Part shown: positions 53,194 through 61,993 of the stretch, in pieces | How positions within the stretch are numbered: position 1 is the first letter of the stretch | How the letters are laid out: each line of letters begins with the position of its first letter | NCBI GenBank assembly: GCA_902616005.1 | Contig: CACMRG010000007.1 | Location: forward strand, 1 to 62,389 | DNA: 62,389 nt | DNA from: an uncultured SAR116 cluster alpha proteobacterium | GTDB lineage: Bacteria > Pseudomonadota > Alphaproteobacteria > Puniceispirillales > Marisalimonadaceae | Direction of reading: 5' to 3' | Program-made: the position numbers and the translations under genes | The notes under the pieces: model-generated | Database searches by the model: none | The model's input: only the letters and a program-made list of their open reading frames with translations | Told to the model about the DNA's origin: nothing

Positions 53194-55962
53194 TCAACCA
53201 TGTGCATTAAAAGCATGGGAAATTAAAACACCTATCTCCAATATAAGACCATTACATATATATAGGGGATCTACAAAATCATCCCTTATATTTTTATAAT
53301 TATCTTTAGTGTCAACTGAAGTATCCAAACCTCCATTTGTTTTTACTCTTGGAAACGCTAATTTAATTTGAGATACAACTTTTTCAATATCCATTTTTAG
53401 AGCTGACAATAACATATTTTCTGGGGTTAAATTGTCCCTAGCCGAAAATGTTGGAAGTTGAGACGTTAAGAGAAGAACATGGGTCATAAGTGCTAGTCTT
53501 ATAGATTGCAGCAAATCTAAAGTAATCCTCTCATTACTTTCTGGATGTAAATTCAAATCATCAGGTGCAATTAAATTAAAATCTAGAGCATCGTCTCTTA
53601 GCATTGTAATGAGACGAACTACACTCTCAGCTCTTTTATCATTTTTTAATACCTTAGAGAGTTTTCTAAAGGCCCAATACATATTTTTTTCTGAATTAGT
53701 GTAAGATCTTGCTACCCAATATGATTGATCTAATAGTCGAGCGTAAGCGAGAGGAGTGTTCAATGAACTTAATTTTTTTGCAGTCAAACCAACTTCTATT
53801 AATTGTTTGAACCTGCTTGATTTTTGTCTCAAATCTTCAAACTTTTCAGCGTCGACACTTGCTGCAGTTCCTAAGCCACCAGCTATATGAGCTAAATATC
53901 CATATTGTTGAAGAATTGCATTATGTGATATTGCTCTTATTTGGGACGGGTCTTTTCTTTCATTTGAGTAGTCAGATGTTCTTTTATTTGTTCTTGATCC
54001 AGAAGGAACCACTAAGTTGCTTGAGAATAAGTCTAAAAACTGCCAATAATCCCAATTATTATATAAATCTTGATGCCATTTCTTTAAAGTTATAAAAAAA
54101 TCTAGGCTATAATCCGTATCCTGATAAAAAATGTCCTCTTTAACATTGTTCGGAATTAGTTCGGAGTTCAAAATAGAAGAAATTGAATTTTTAGCAATAT
54201 CTTTATTTCCAAATCGTAAATAGCCGTCCCCACCTTGAAATGTGGTTTCATGCTTGAAAGAAAAACCTTTTTTAATAAATGAATTTCTTGCAAATGTGGT
54301 AAAAACATATTTGTTTCTTTCCTCAATTCCATTTGGATGTCCACCTCTACCAATACTCTCACCATGAGTATTAAACATTACAACTTCTATTTTTTTGCTT
54401 AATTTTTTCTGAAAAATTTCTGCTAACTTTACTTGCAATCTTTCTACAGCAAGTGAAGAGGTTATTTGTCCCATAAATCTACCAGCATCAGAGAAACCAG
54501 TTTGTATAGCTATTCTTTTTCTATTATTTATATAGTTGTAAAAGGGTTTACAATCTAAAGCCTGTTCTAAAATTCTAGCACCCCGTTCTATAGATATTGA
54601 GGTCTCAAATAATGGGCTTATGTCTAAAGATTTATCGATTTCATATTTTTTTGCGAAATATAATGCTGATAAAATTGTTGCAGGATGTTCACATTCAGCA
54701 ATTAGGAGTCTCAAAGGAATAGAATTGTCAATATATCTAATAATTAAACTAACCAACATCAATTGTCTTTTAGCAGTTGTCGGCTCTACATCTATATCCT
54801 TAAATGAAACCCTTTGAAAACTTACTGTTTCTATTATATTTGATAATCTATTTAAATCTGTTCTAACTGATACGCTGTCAGTACTTATTTCAAGAATCCC
54901 TCTAAAAGCATTGTGTAACTGTAAAGCATTAAATCTAAGTTGAATCTCTCCAACTCCAAAACCTTTATTCTGTATTTCAGAGGCTAATATTAGTAGCTCT
55001 GAAGAAACTTCAAAGTTTTTACATATATTTGAAAGTTTGAAAATTTTATCTGTTAAAGTTTTTGAACTAAAGTAAGACTTTTTGTAATTTTCTAATTTAT
55101 CTTCCAATTGTGAGAAATCAATTCGGTCATTCATACTAACTAAATTTAAAATTTCTTTAGTAAATTTTGTAAAATATCTTACTTGTTTTAATATACTTAT
55201 CAAATTTGAGCTAATGTCATGCGAATTTAGTTTTTTTATCCTTTGGATATCAATATCTAACTTTTCTAACATCAATAATTTTTCTTTTAATCTTAAAGAA
55301 AACGAATCTATCCATCCAATATCCGTTCTGCCGTCAAGATCATACCCAACCCATGTGGAACAATTTATAATATTTGTTTTGAAACCTTTATATTCTTTTG
55401 GCCATTTTTTTTTTCCAAATTCGTAAATTATCCTACAAAGATTTCTTCTTACATCCCAAAAATTATTTATAGCGTTCTGAGCTGCCTTATGCTCTTCTTG
55501 CAAAGTAATTTTTTTTGTTCTTCTTTGCTGAAAGTTTTTGAATAAATGGTTTGAGTCCTCTAACCTGGTAGCAATAACAATATTTTTCCATGTTTGATCA
55601 TTGAGATTAAAAGTTGGATGAGCAGTAAAAACTGTTCCTATTCTCATTGCAGTCCAAAAATTTTTATATTCTTTAAATGTATTTAAGTCATTCTTTTTGG
55701 TAATATTGGTTATAGTTTGTTTTAAATCACGTGTCTCATTTTTTTTAAGAAAGGAAATTCTACTTTTTACTTGCTCTTTTGATAAATTATCAATTATTAA
55801 TTCAATGTTTTGTAAATCAATTTCCTTACCTAACAATTTTTTTGAAATATGATGTGCTAATGAAGAAATTGGATTAGTTGAAGGGTCTTCAATAGATATT
55901 TTTCGTTTTTCTTTAAGAAAATTTTTTAATTTAACAAGTTCTTTTTTTGCATTAATAACCAC
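53194..55962 (-). CDS. Divergent phosphoenolpyruvate carboxylase-like protein
   Basis: The 922-residue length fits PEP carboxylase, and several landmarks align: TAHPTFNLN (catalytic His region, usually TAHPTE), SPLFETSISIERGARIL, and GRGGHPNG (usually GRGGSVGRGGGP). The usual GYSDSxKDAG loop reads GFSDAGRFMG, and the FHGRGG loop reads FNTHGESIGRGG. It may carboxylate PEP to oxaloacetate, but the changed loops allow another reaction or loss of activity. It is a single leftward gene within the cargo between the tRNA scars. Confidence 0.7.
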   Translation of the reverse strand: MVINAKKELVKLKNFLKEKRKISIEDPSTNPISSLAHHISKKLLGKEIDLQNIELIIDNLSKEQVKSRISFLKKNETRDLKQTITNITKKNDLNTFKEYKNFWTAMRIGTVFTAHPTFNLNDQTWKNIVIATRLEDSNHLFKNFQQRRTKKITLQEEHKAAQNAINNFWDVRRNLCRIIYEFGKKKWPKEYKGFKTNIINCSTWVGYDLDGRTDIGWIDSFSLRLKEKLLMLEKLDIDIQRIKKLNSHDISSNLISILKQVRYFTKFTKEILNLVSMNDRIDFSQLEDKLENYKKSYFSSKTLTDKIFKLSNICKNFEVSSELLILASEIQNKGFGVGEIQLRFNALQLHNAFRGILEISTDSVSVRTDLNRLSNIIETVSFQRVSFKDIDVEPTTAKRQLMLVSLIIRYIDNSIPLRLLIAECEHPATILSALYFAKKYEIDKSLDISPLFETSISIERGARILEQALDCKPFYNYINNRKRIAIQTGFSDAGRFMGQITSSLAVERLQVKLAEIFQKKLSKKIEVVMFNTHGESIGRGGHPNGIEERNKYVFTTFARNSFIKKGFSFKHETTFQGGDGYLRFGNKDIAKNSISSILNSELIPNNVKEDIFYQDTDYSLDFFITLKKWHQDLYNNWDYWQFLDLFSSNLVVPSGSRTNKRTSDYSNERKDPSQIRAISHNAILQQYGYLAHIAGGLGTAASVDAEKFEDLRQKSSRFKQLIEVGLTAKKLSSLNTPLAYARLLDQSYWVARSYTNSEKNMYWAFRKLSKVLKNDKRAESVVRLITMLRDDALDFNLIAPDDLNLHPESNERITLDLLQSIRLALMTHVLLLTSQLPTFSARDNLTPENMLLSALKMDIEKVVSQIKLAFPRVKTNGGLDTSVDTKDNYKNIRDDFVDPLYICNGLILEIGVLISHAFNAHG

Positions 55963-56214
55963 TATTAGATTATGATCGTTCTTTGCTAGTTATCAATAAT
56001 TACAGACTTTATAGTAATATAAATTAAAATAATGGAGCAATAATTGTGCAATTTTAAATAGTTTATTTTGAAATAGAATAACATTATAAAAAATTATTTG
56101 GTTGCCATAATGTCACCAAGTTTTTTTTTAATGGTGAGATTATTACAAGGTTTTTACCAAATGAAAATTTTGTTTAGTTTAGTTAAATATAATAATCAGT
56201 TCAAGGAAGCTATA

Positions 56215-56853
56215 ATGAAAAAAAATGATTTGGCAAAAACTCTATCAGAATATATTAAAGAAGATACTAACATAAAGTTTGATTTTTCTGGTGAAGTTAG
56301 TTCTACTTATTCTATTCTTTGTGCCGAAAAACTGATTTCTAATTTTAATTATAATAAACCAGGCAGTATTCATGAGATTTATGATTACGAAAAAGATGAC
56401 GAAATTCTAGTTAACACTCAAAAGGCAATCACAAAAGAATATAAGAAGTTTAATGAATTGTCTGATGGAATTAAATATATTGATACAAAAAAGTCTGATA
56501 TGACCTTTGAAGAAATTAATAATGATTTTAAAAAATTGAAAAAAAATTTAATTAATTTCTCTACTGATTTTCATCATTCTTTGGACAAACTAAAAAAATC
56601 AAAACCCCAACAATTTAATAAAGAGCCACTAGCATTGGTTTCAGCTTGTATGCACTTTTGGTGTGTGGATTGTAAAAGAACATATCCGAAATTTTTGTCA
56701 TCTGGAACAGAATTAGATAAATTTTTACGTAGAATTTTTGAATTTTTTGATATGTCCAAAGATTTATCTCTTGAAGGGGTATACTCTTATTGGGTTAAAG
56801 TTTTTGATAGAAATAAACAACTAAAAGATTGGTTAAAGAAAAAGTATAAATAA
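56215..56853 (+). CDS. Hypothetical protein with CxxC-like motif
   Basis: I chose the ATG at 56215 because AAGGAAG precedes it; an ORF extension to 56098 includes an odd hydrophobic stretch. The 212-residue product is charged and helical with a Cys/Trp/His patch, ACMHFWCVDCKRTYPK, perhaps metal binding. No family is recognised. It is the last cargo gene before the right tRNA-Ser scar. Confidence 0.5.
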   Translation: MKKNDLAKTLSEYIKEDTNIKFDFSGEVSSTYSILCAEKLISNFNYNKPGSIHEIYDYEKDDEILVNTQKAITKEYKKFNELSDGIKYIDTKKSDMTFEEINNDFKKLKKNLINFSTDFHHSLDKLKKSKPQQFNKEPLALVSACMHFWCVDCKRTYPKFLSSGTELDKFLRRIFEFFDMSKDLSLEGVYSYWVKVFDRNKQLKDWLKKKYK

Positions 56854-56892
56854 TAGATAACAAAATAGTATTTCTCCTTCATTGACAAATTT

Positions 56893-57027
56893 TGACTAGG
56901 AAAAGGACGCTGTAAACCCAGAAATTTTCATACCAAGTTTTGCTGTGATTTAAATTTTGGATTAGATTAGAAAATAATTGTTAAATTCAATTTAATTAAT
57001 AATTAAAACATATAAATGGCGGAGAGA
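56893..57027. mobile_element. Integration scar with tRNA-Ser 3' end (right)
   Basis: The block starts with GACTAGGAAAAGG and GCTGTAAACCC, matching 51244-51280, and ends ~124 bp later in TGGCGGAGAGA (57017-57027), a tRNA-Ser 3' end read in reverse. The left scar has the same order and spacing (131 bp). Each pair likely comes from one kind of element inserted at tRNA-Ser genes. Confidence 0.5.
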
Positions 57028-57046
57028 ACCTCGTCATTAATTCATT

Positions 57047-58195
57047 TTATATAGCGAATTTTTTGTAAAAGTTTTGAATGTCTTTTATTAAAGAAGAGGG
57101 TTGCTCAAGAGCTGCAAAATGACCACCTTTCTTCATTTCAGTCCAATGAACTAAATTAAAAAGTCTTTCAACATATGATTTAGGAGGCCATGTTAAAAAC
57201 TCTTTTGGATAAATAGCACATCCAGTTGGAACCTCTACCCTTCTTCCTTCTTTAGAAAGTATTCGTCCTCCTTCATTAACTCGGCCATAATAAATCCAAG
57301 ATGACGTATTGAATGTCTTAGTTAAAATGTAAATCATAATATTTGTTAATAAATCATCTTTTTTGTAAGTCAAATCTAGACTTCCATCTTTTAGATCAGA
57401 CCAATGGTAAAATTTTTCTATTATCCATGCAGCAACACCTAATGGGCTATCCATCATAGCGTAACTAAGTGTTTGAGGCTTTGTACTTTGTATAGCGAAA
57501 TATCCACTTTGTGAGAAATAATCTATATTAAATTGCTTATCCCAATTTTTTTCTTCTTCTGTTTTGGGCCCATCAATATGTCTTGCTGGTAGCATGTTGA
57601 TATGAATACCTTTACAATTTTTTGAATGATTAAAACCAAGCCATGTAGAAATTGCACTACCCCAATCACCTCCTTGGGCAACATATCTTTCATAACCTAG
57701 ATTTTTCGTCATAAGTTTATTGAAAATCTCAGCAATTCTTCTGGGTCCAATCGGGTTAGCTGGTTTCCCAGAAAATGCAAAACCAGGAATAGAGGGAGCA
57801 ATAATGTCAAAAGAAATTTCGTCTTTATTCCCATATTTTTCTGGTTCACAAAGTGGGTCAATGATGTCCAGAAATTCAACAATAGAGCCAGGCCACCCAT
57901 GAATTAAAATTAACGGAATAGCCTTAGGAGAGGAAGATTTTTTAAAGATGAAATGAATATCAATATTATCTACTTTTGTTTTATAATTAGGCAGTTGATT
58001 TAATCTAAGCTCTTCAGTTTCCCATTTATATTTCTTGGCCCAATAATCAGCTAAATTTTTCATGTAATCTATATTTGTTCCAAAAGACCAGCCACCTTCT
58101 TTAGGCATTTCATGCCACGGAAAAATTTCAACTTTTTCTTTGATTTCCAAAATTCTTTGCTCGGGAAAGGATATTTTAAAAGGGTCTATTTTCAT
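57047..58195 (-). CDS. Epoxide hydrolase (alpha/beta hydrolase with EHN domain)
   Basis: The 382-residue protein has the N-terminal epoxide hydrolase segment (PFKISFPEQRILEIKEKVE, GGWSFGTNIDYMKNLADYW), the oxyanion motif HGWPGS, and nucleophile Asp in QGGDWGS. Late MKKGGHFAALEQP supplies the catalytic His. It hydrolyses epoxides or a related ester/ether. The gene is a single unit by spacing; its 3' end lies 20 bp from a tRNA-Ser scar, so it marks the border of the chromosome side. Confidence 0.88.
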   Translation of the reverse strand: MKIDPFKISFPEQRILEIKEKVEIFPWHEMPKEGGWSFGTNIDYMKNLADYWAKKYKWETEELRLNQLPNYKTKVDNIDIHFIFKKSSSPKAIPLILIHGWPGSIVEFLDIIDPLCEPEKYGNKDEISFDIIAPSIPGFAFSGKPANPIGPRRIAEIFNKLMTKNLGYERYVAQGGDWGSAISTWLGFNHSKNCKGIHINMLPARHIDGPKTEEEKNWDKQFNIDYFSQSGYFAIQSTKPQTLSYAMMDSPLGVAAWIIEKFYHWSDLKDGSLDLTYKKDDLLTNIMIYILTKTFNTSSWIYYGRVNEGGRILSKEGRRVEVPTGCAIYPKEFLTWPPKSYVERLFNLVHWTEMKKGGHFAALEQPSSLIKDIQNFYKKFAI

Positions 58196-58289
58196 TTTAA
58201 AAAATAATATTCAGATAAAAACTTAAGAAAAAAATATTTAAAGAAAGAATAAGCCAGAAAATTAAATTGGTCTAATTTAAAAGTCACAT

Positions 58290-58547
58290 TTAATTATTCA
58301 TTTTAGTCAGTGTATACATCTCATGTTCTAATCCAAGTTTGGGCGCTATTTCTGGAATTCTTTCTGACATAACCTTTTCCATTTTTTCTGGGTCAGTTAT
58401 TGTTGCTTTTATCATCGCAGTATTTTCATCAACTTTTCCAACAATATCATCTTTCATAAATTGTTTTCTTAATTCTAAATCTCCGTCATATACAGATTTC
58501 CACTCTTCATATGTACAGGAAAATTTAGCTACAAAAAAAATTTCCAT
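58290..58547 (-). CDS. Small DUF3764-like protein
   Basis: An 85-residue protein starting MEIFFVAKFSCTYEEWKSVYDGD, with AMIKATITDPEKMEKVM and a short acidic C terminus. It resembles DUF3764-type ferredoxin-fold proteins, although I am not sure of the family. SD AAGGAG is present. It lies 55 bp downstream of a similarly sized barrel-like gene, probably in one transcript. Confidence 0.55.
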   Translation of the reverse strand: MEIFFVAKFSCTYEEWKSVYDGDLELRKQFMKDDIVGKVDENTAMIKATITDPEKMEKVMSERIPEIAPKLGLEHEMYTLTKMNN

Positions 58548-58602
58548 TTTTTAACTCCTTATATATATTTTGTATTTATAATTCGTGATTATCATGAGCT
58601 TT

Positions 58603-58977
58603 TCACCTTATTGAATGATAAATCACTCCTCCAGGACTAATAACTTTCCCGTAATTTTGGAGTATATTGCCAAATTCTTCAAAATAATCATTTTTCATAG
58701 CATTCTCTATATGACGTTGAACACTTTCTAATGAAGTAAACCTCTCATTTATTGTAAAAACTATATTTCCAGTTTCACCTTTTGAAGGATCAGTTGGATC
58801 AACAAATTCTGGTGCTTTAGTGAAATAAGAGTTTAAAAGGTGCGTCTGTCCACCGTTATTTTCTGAATAAAAGTCTTCCATCCACGATGCGTGTTTTTTA
58901 AAAATCTTTTCAACTTCTTCGGAATTATCTTTTGGAACTACATAACCAAGATTGATACATCTTATTTCTTCTGACAT
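58603..58977 (-). CDS. Hypothetical dimeric-barrel-like protein
   Basis: A 124-residue protein beginning MSEEIRCINLGYVVPKDN. ERFTSLESVQRHIENAMKN and IVFTINE suggest a ferredoxin-like alpha/beta fold similar to the ABM/EthD group. No catalytic residues can be named. ATG at 58977 is preferred over a TTG one codon before it. It likely forms a pair with the 58290-58547 gene. Confidence 0.55.
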   Translation of the reverse strand: MSEEIRCINLGYVVPKDNSEEVEKIFKKHASWMEDFYSENNGGQTHLLNSYFTKAPEFVDPTDPSKGETGNIVFTINERFTSLESVQRHIENAMKNDYFEEFGNILQNYGKVISPGGVIYHSIR

Positions 58978-59134
58978 CAAAATACTCCATTAATTAAATC
59001 ATTTAATTTCAATAATGAGAAATAACTGTTTGAAAGTAAATCTTAAAACAAAGTTGAAACAAAATTGCTTAATTATAAATCAGTTAGGATTTTTTAATAC
59101 GGAGACAACCTCCTCTCTAGTAAAATTATAATTA

Positions 59135-59530
59135 CTAATACCAAAAATTTTTACTTATGCAGGATTGTTCATCAGGCAAAATTATTAATTCATTATTTTT
59201 TTTACTAAGAATATATGGCTTTAGATTTTTGGTCACTTCGTCAAGATGCCAAGCAAAATCTAAATTTTTATTAACACTATTATCTTCAAATAAAATGAAA
59301 GAAGATGTTTTTCTACCAACAACATTACCAACTTCTATAAAATTTCCATTAATCCTTTTGAAAGCTTTTGCAAAAATATTATCATTATTTCTTTTAAATA
59401 AAAATTCTGTTTTTTGTTCTTTATTTAATGAGTAACAAACAATTCCAGATGTTGGTTCAAGTCCAAAAACTTTAATGGGTAAGATAAAATAACTACAACA
59501 AGATGTTAAAATTAAAATTTTATAAAACAT
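59135..59530 (-). CDS. Exported hypothetical protein
   Basis: A 131-residue protein with a signal-like N terminus (MFYKILILTSCCSYFILPI). The mature part is beta-rich (GIVCYSLNKEQKTEFLFKR, SSFILFEDNSVNKNLDFAWHLDE) with one late Cys (EQSCISKNFWY) that could pair with the early VCYS Cys. No family is recognised. Confidence 0.5.
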   Translation of the reverse strand: MFYKILILTSCCSYFILPIKVFGLEPTSGIVCYSLNKEQKTEFLFKRNNDNIFAKAFKRINGNFIEVGNVVGRKTSSFILFEDNSVNKNLDFAWHLDEVTKNLKPYILSKKNNELIILPDEQSCISKNFWY

Positions 59531-59660
59531 GTTTATTTTATAAAATTAATAAAATTAAATAGCAACATTGGTCAATACTTTTATATAATTTTTTAATAAA
59601 TGGATTATATTTTATCATGCTATGGGAAAAATCATTAAATGTATTAAGTATATTCAACTT

Positions 59661-60443
59661 TCATTGAAATAAAGCAGACACATTTCCAAATAACGATGAT
59701 GTAACCTCTATAAATTTTTTATCATTTATAGGAATTGGAAGGCCATAGGCTCCAGTCAAAATTAAATTACCTTTTTTTAAAATATTCCCTATTTTATCCT
59801 GTTCTTTAACCAACCATTCAACCTCTGACAACACATCATAGGGCCACTTTTTATCTGACCATGTTTCAATTATCTCTTTATCAAATATAAGTTTTAAATC
59901 TGTTATTTCAGATTTAATATTTGCTTTTGTAGGTTTACCCATAACTACACCAGCATGAATAGCATTATTAGCAAGAAGCTCTGCACCAAAAGGTGGATCA
60001 CCATTAAAAACTAGATTATGTATTTCAATAATAGGATGAATTGTTTCTATTTAATCTAATATATAGTCTAAATTTACTAACTCAGGTGTTAAATCACGAT
60101 TTAATACAATTCCAAACTCAGCTTCCATTGCAGGATTTGAATAGTTGCTTCTTTCTAAAGTGACACCATCAGAGTATAATTCATTTTTCTATAGTCTTCT
60201 CCAAGCTGGTTTAGTTAAACCCATTTTAAACTGCGTATCTTTAGATATACATCCAATTTTATATCCTATAGCTTCTTCACCTCTTTGTTCTCTTAAATTT
60301 GTTACTGCAAGCTGAATGCATAAGGCATCTTTAATACTTATAGATACTTTGTTTTTAAAAATTTCTGATGGGGTTTTTGCGTCATAATCATCTAAAATTT
60401 TATGCGCATATACATCTAATTGTAATTGACTCAATTGTGCCAT
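59661..60443 (-). pseudogene. 2-keto-4-pentenoate hydratase (MhpD-like) with two in-frame stops
   Basis: A single frame of ~260 codons matches the FAH-related hydratase family: AIGYKIGCISKDTQFKMGL, SNPAMEAEFGIVLNRDL, GDPPFGAELLANNAIHAG and GNLILTGAYGLPIP. A TAG after KPAWRRL (about 60189) and a TAA after NLDYILD (about 60054) interrupt it without shifting the frame. Length fits the family (~265 residues). The metal-binding Glu residues (EAEF) remain. Two nonsense changes with no frameshift suggest recent inactivation, or, less likely, readthrough. Confidence 0.78.
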
Positions 60444-60515
60444 TATTAACTTACGAATAATTATACAAAAGTTAGCCTACATGATTTACGTAACAATTAA
60501 AGGAATTTATTATGA

Positions 60516-61403
60516 TTAAATTTTAATATCCTTTTTGGCTACAATTAAAACACAAGTCAACCCGATTATAAATGCTCCTAAATAAAACAATGGTTGCATA
60601 GTTTCTTCAAAGTAAATTACACCAACTAATATTCCTAAAGGAACGGATATATACCTTAAAGGAGCTAAAAGACTAGCTGGAAGTAATTTATGACTATATG
60701 ACAAGCATATTTGCTGTAAACTTGATAAAACACCTATTAAAATCAAAATAAAATAAGAATTTTCTATTATTTTGAAATCAATATTAATAATTACACAAAT
60801 AAAATAAAATACTACTGCTCCAATAATATTATACCACAAAGCTGTAGTAGTAGGATGGTCTGTATTTCCCAATTTCCTCAAAGAAATAAGCATTATCGAT
60901 GCACACAAGGGGCAAAGAATTCCATAAATAATTCCAAAATTATTAAATTTTAATAACTCATAGCTTGGATTAATTATTAAATAAACCCCTATAAATCCTA
61001 TCAAAGCCATTATTATTTTAAATAAACCAACTCTCTCATTAATAAGAATTGGTGCTAACAATGTCACAAATAACGGAATTGTGTTTAATAATGTAGTCAT
61101 TAAACTTAAGTCAATATATTTAAGTGCAGCAAATAAAAATCCAAATGAAAATAATCCAGCTACAGTTCTGACAAATAACCCTGATTTAGATATAATTTTA
61201 AAAGCATCTTTTTTTCTTTGATAAGAGGAAGTTAAAAATAATAACGGTATACAAAATAAATATCTAAAAAATAAAATCAAAAAAACAGATAGTTCAGTTG
61301 CAATAAGTTTTACCAAGGATGCGATAAGAATCGTTGAAGTAACCTCTACTAAAGAAAGTGAGATACCGAATGATTTTTTTAATTTTAAATTTTCTAATTC
61401 CAT
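60516..61403 (-). CDS. EamA-family (DMT) transporter
   Basis: The 295-residue protein has about ten TM helices in two similar halves, as in EamA/RhaT drug/metabolite transporters: ELSVFLILFFRYLFCIPLL in the first, LLPASLLAPLRYISVPLGILVG in the second. It exports or imports a small metabolite; no substrate can be named. It is transcribed separately, 72 bp from the hydratase pseudogene, which lies downstream of it. Confidence 0.85.
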   Translation of the reverse strand: MELENLKLKKSFGISLSLVEVTSTILIASLVKLIATELSVFLILFFRYLFCIPLLFLTSSYQRKKDAFKIISKSGLFVRTVAGLFSFGFLFAALKYIDLSLMTTLLNTIPLFVTLLAPILINERVGLFKIIMALIGFIGVYLIINPSYELLKFNNFGIIYGILCPLCASIMLISLRKLGNTDHPTTTALWYNIIGAVVFYFICVIINIDFKIIENSYFILILIGVLSSLQQICLSYSHKLLPASLLAPLRYISVPLGILVGVIYFEETMQPLFYLGAFIIGLTCVLIVAKKDIKI

Positions 61404-61993
61404 TAAAATAATAAATCACATACAAAGTCTAATAGTTAGATTATCGGGTTATTTAACATGCTCTTTTATTATTAAATAACAAGCTGCTGCATAAACTATG
61501 CATTTAAATTATGATTTCTTACTATAATGTCAATAAGCATGAAACGTGCAATATTTTGTGTATCTCTAAAATAAATGTTTTTAATGACATTAAATGTAGA
61601 CATTATAGGTGTTATTTATAACCTACTCAAAAAAACTCTTAAACTGCATTATGTCTAAAATATTAATACCCCTCCATTAGCCATGCGCATATGGATAGAT
61701 GTATATAGTTGGTGAGAGTTACAAATTGGAGTGAAACTTATATATAGATAGTATTCCTATAAATGCAAAACAGAATTCTAATAATTACACTTTAAAACAA
61801 ATCAAGATAATTTAAATATTATGCTCTATCTAATTTCCTCCGAAATTAAAATATAAAAACGGGCTCTTAACGAGCCCAAATTTATTTGTTTGAATGATGA
61901 AATTTTAAACAAACATACCAATTTAAATTTTAAACTGTGTAAAAATAATTGTAAGTCAGATAGATAATAAATATAAAAATAAATAAGGATAAA
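61404..61993. other. 590-bp gap without a gene
   Basis: No convincing ORF. It is AT-rich, with a hairpin near its right end (61861-61877) and an SD (AAGGA) just before the last gene. I see no tRNA-like sequence. Confidence 0.6.
61861..61877 (-). terminator. GC-rich hairpin, possible terminator
   Basis: GGGCTC / GAGCCC with a 5-nt loop. On the minus strand it is followed by GTTTTTATATTTT, so it is best placed as a leftward terminator. The plus-strand side has only AAATTTATTT. No minus-strand gene is visible to its right in the window. Confidence 0.55.
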
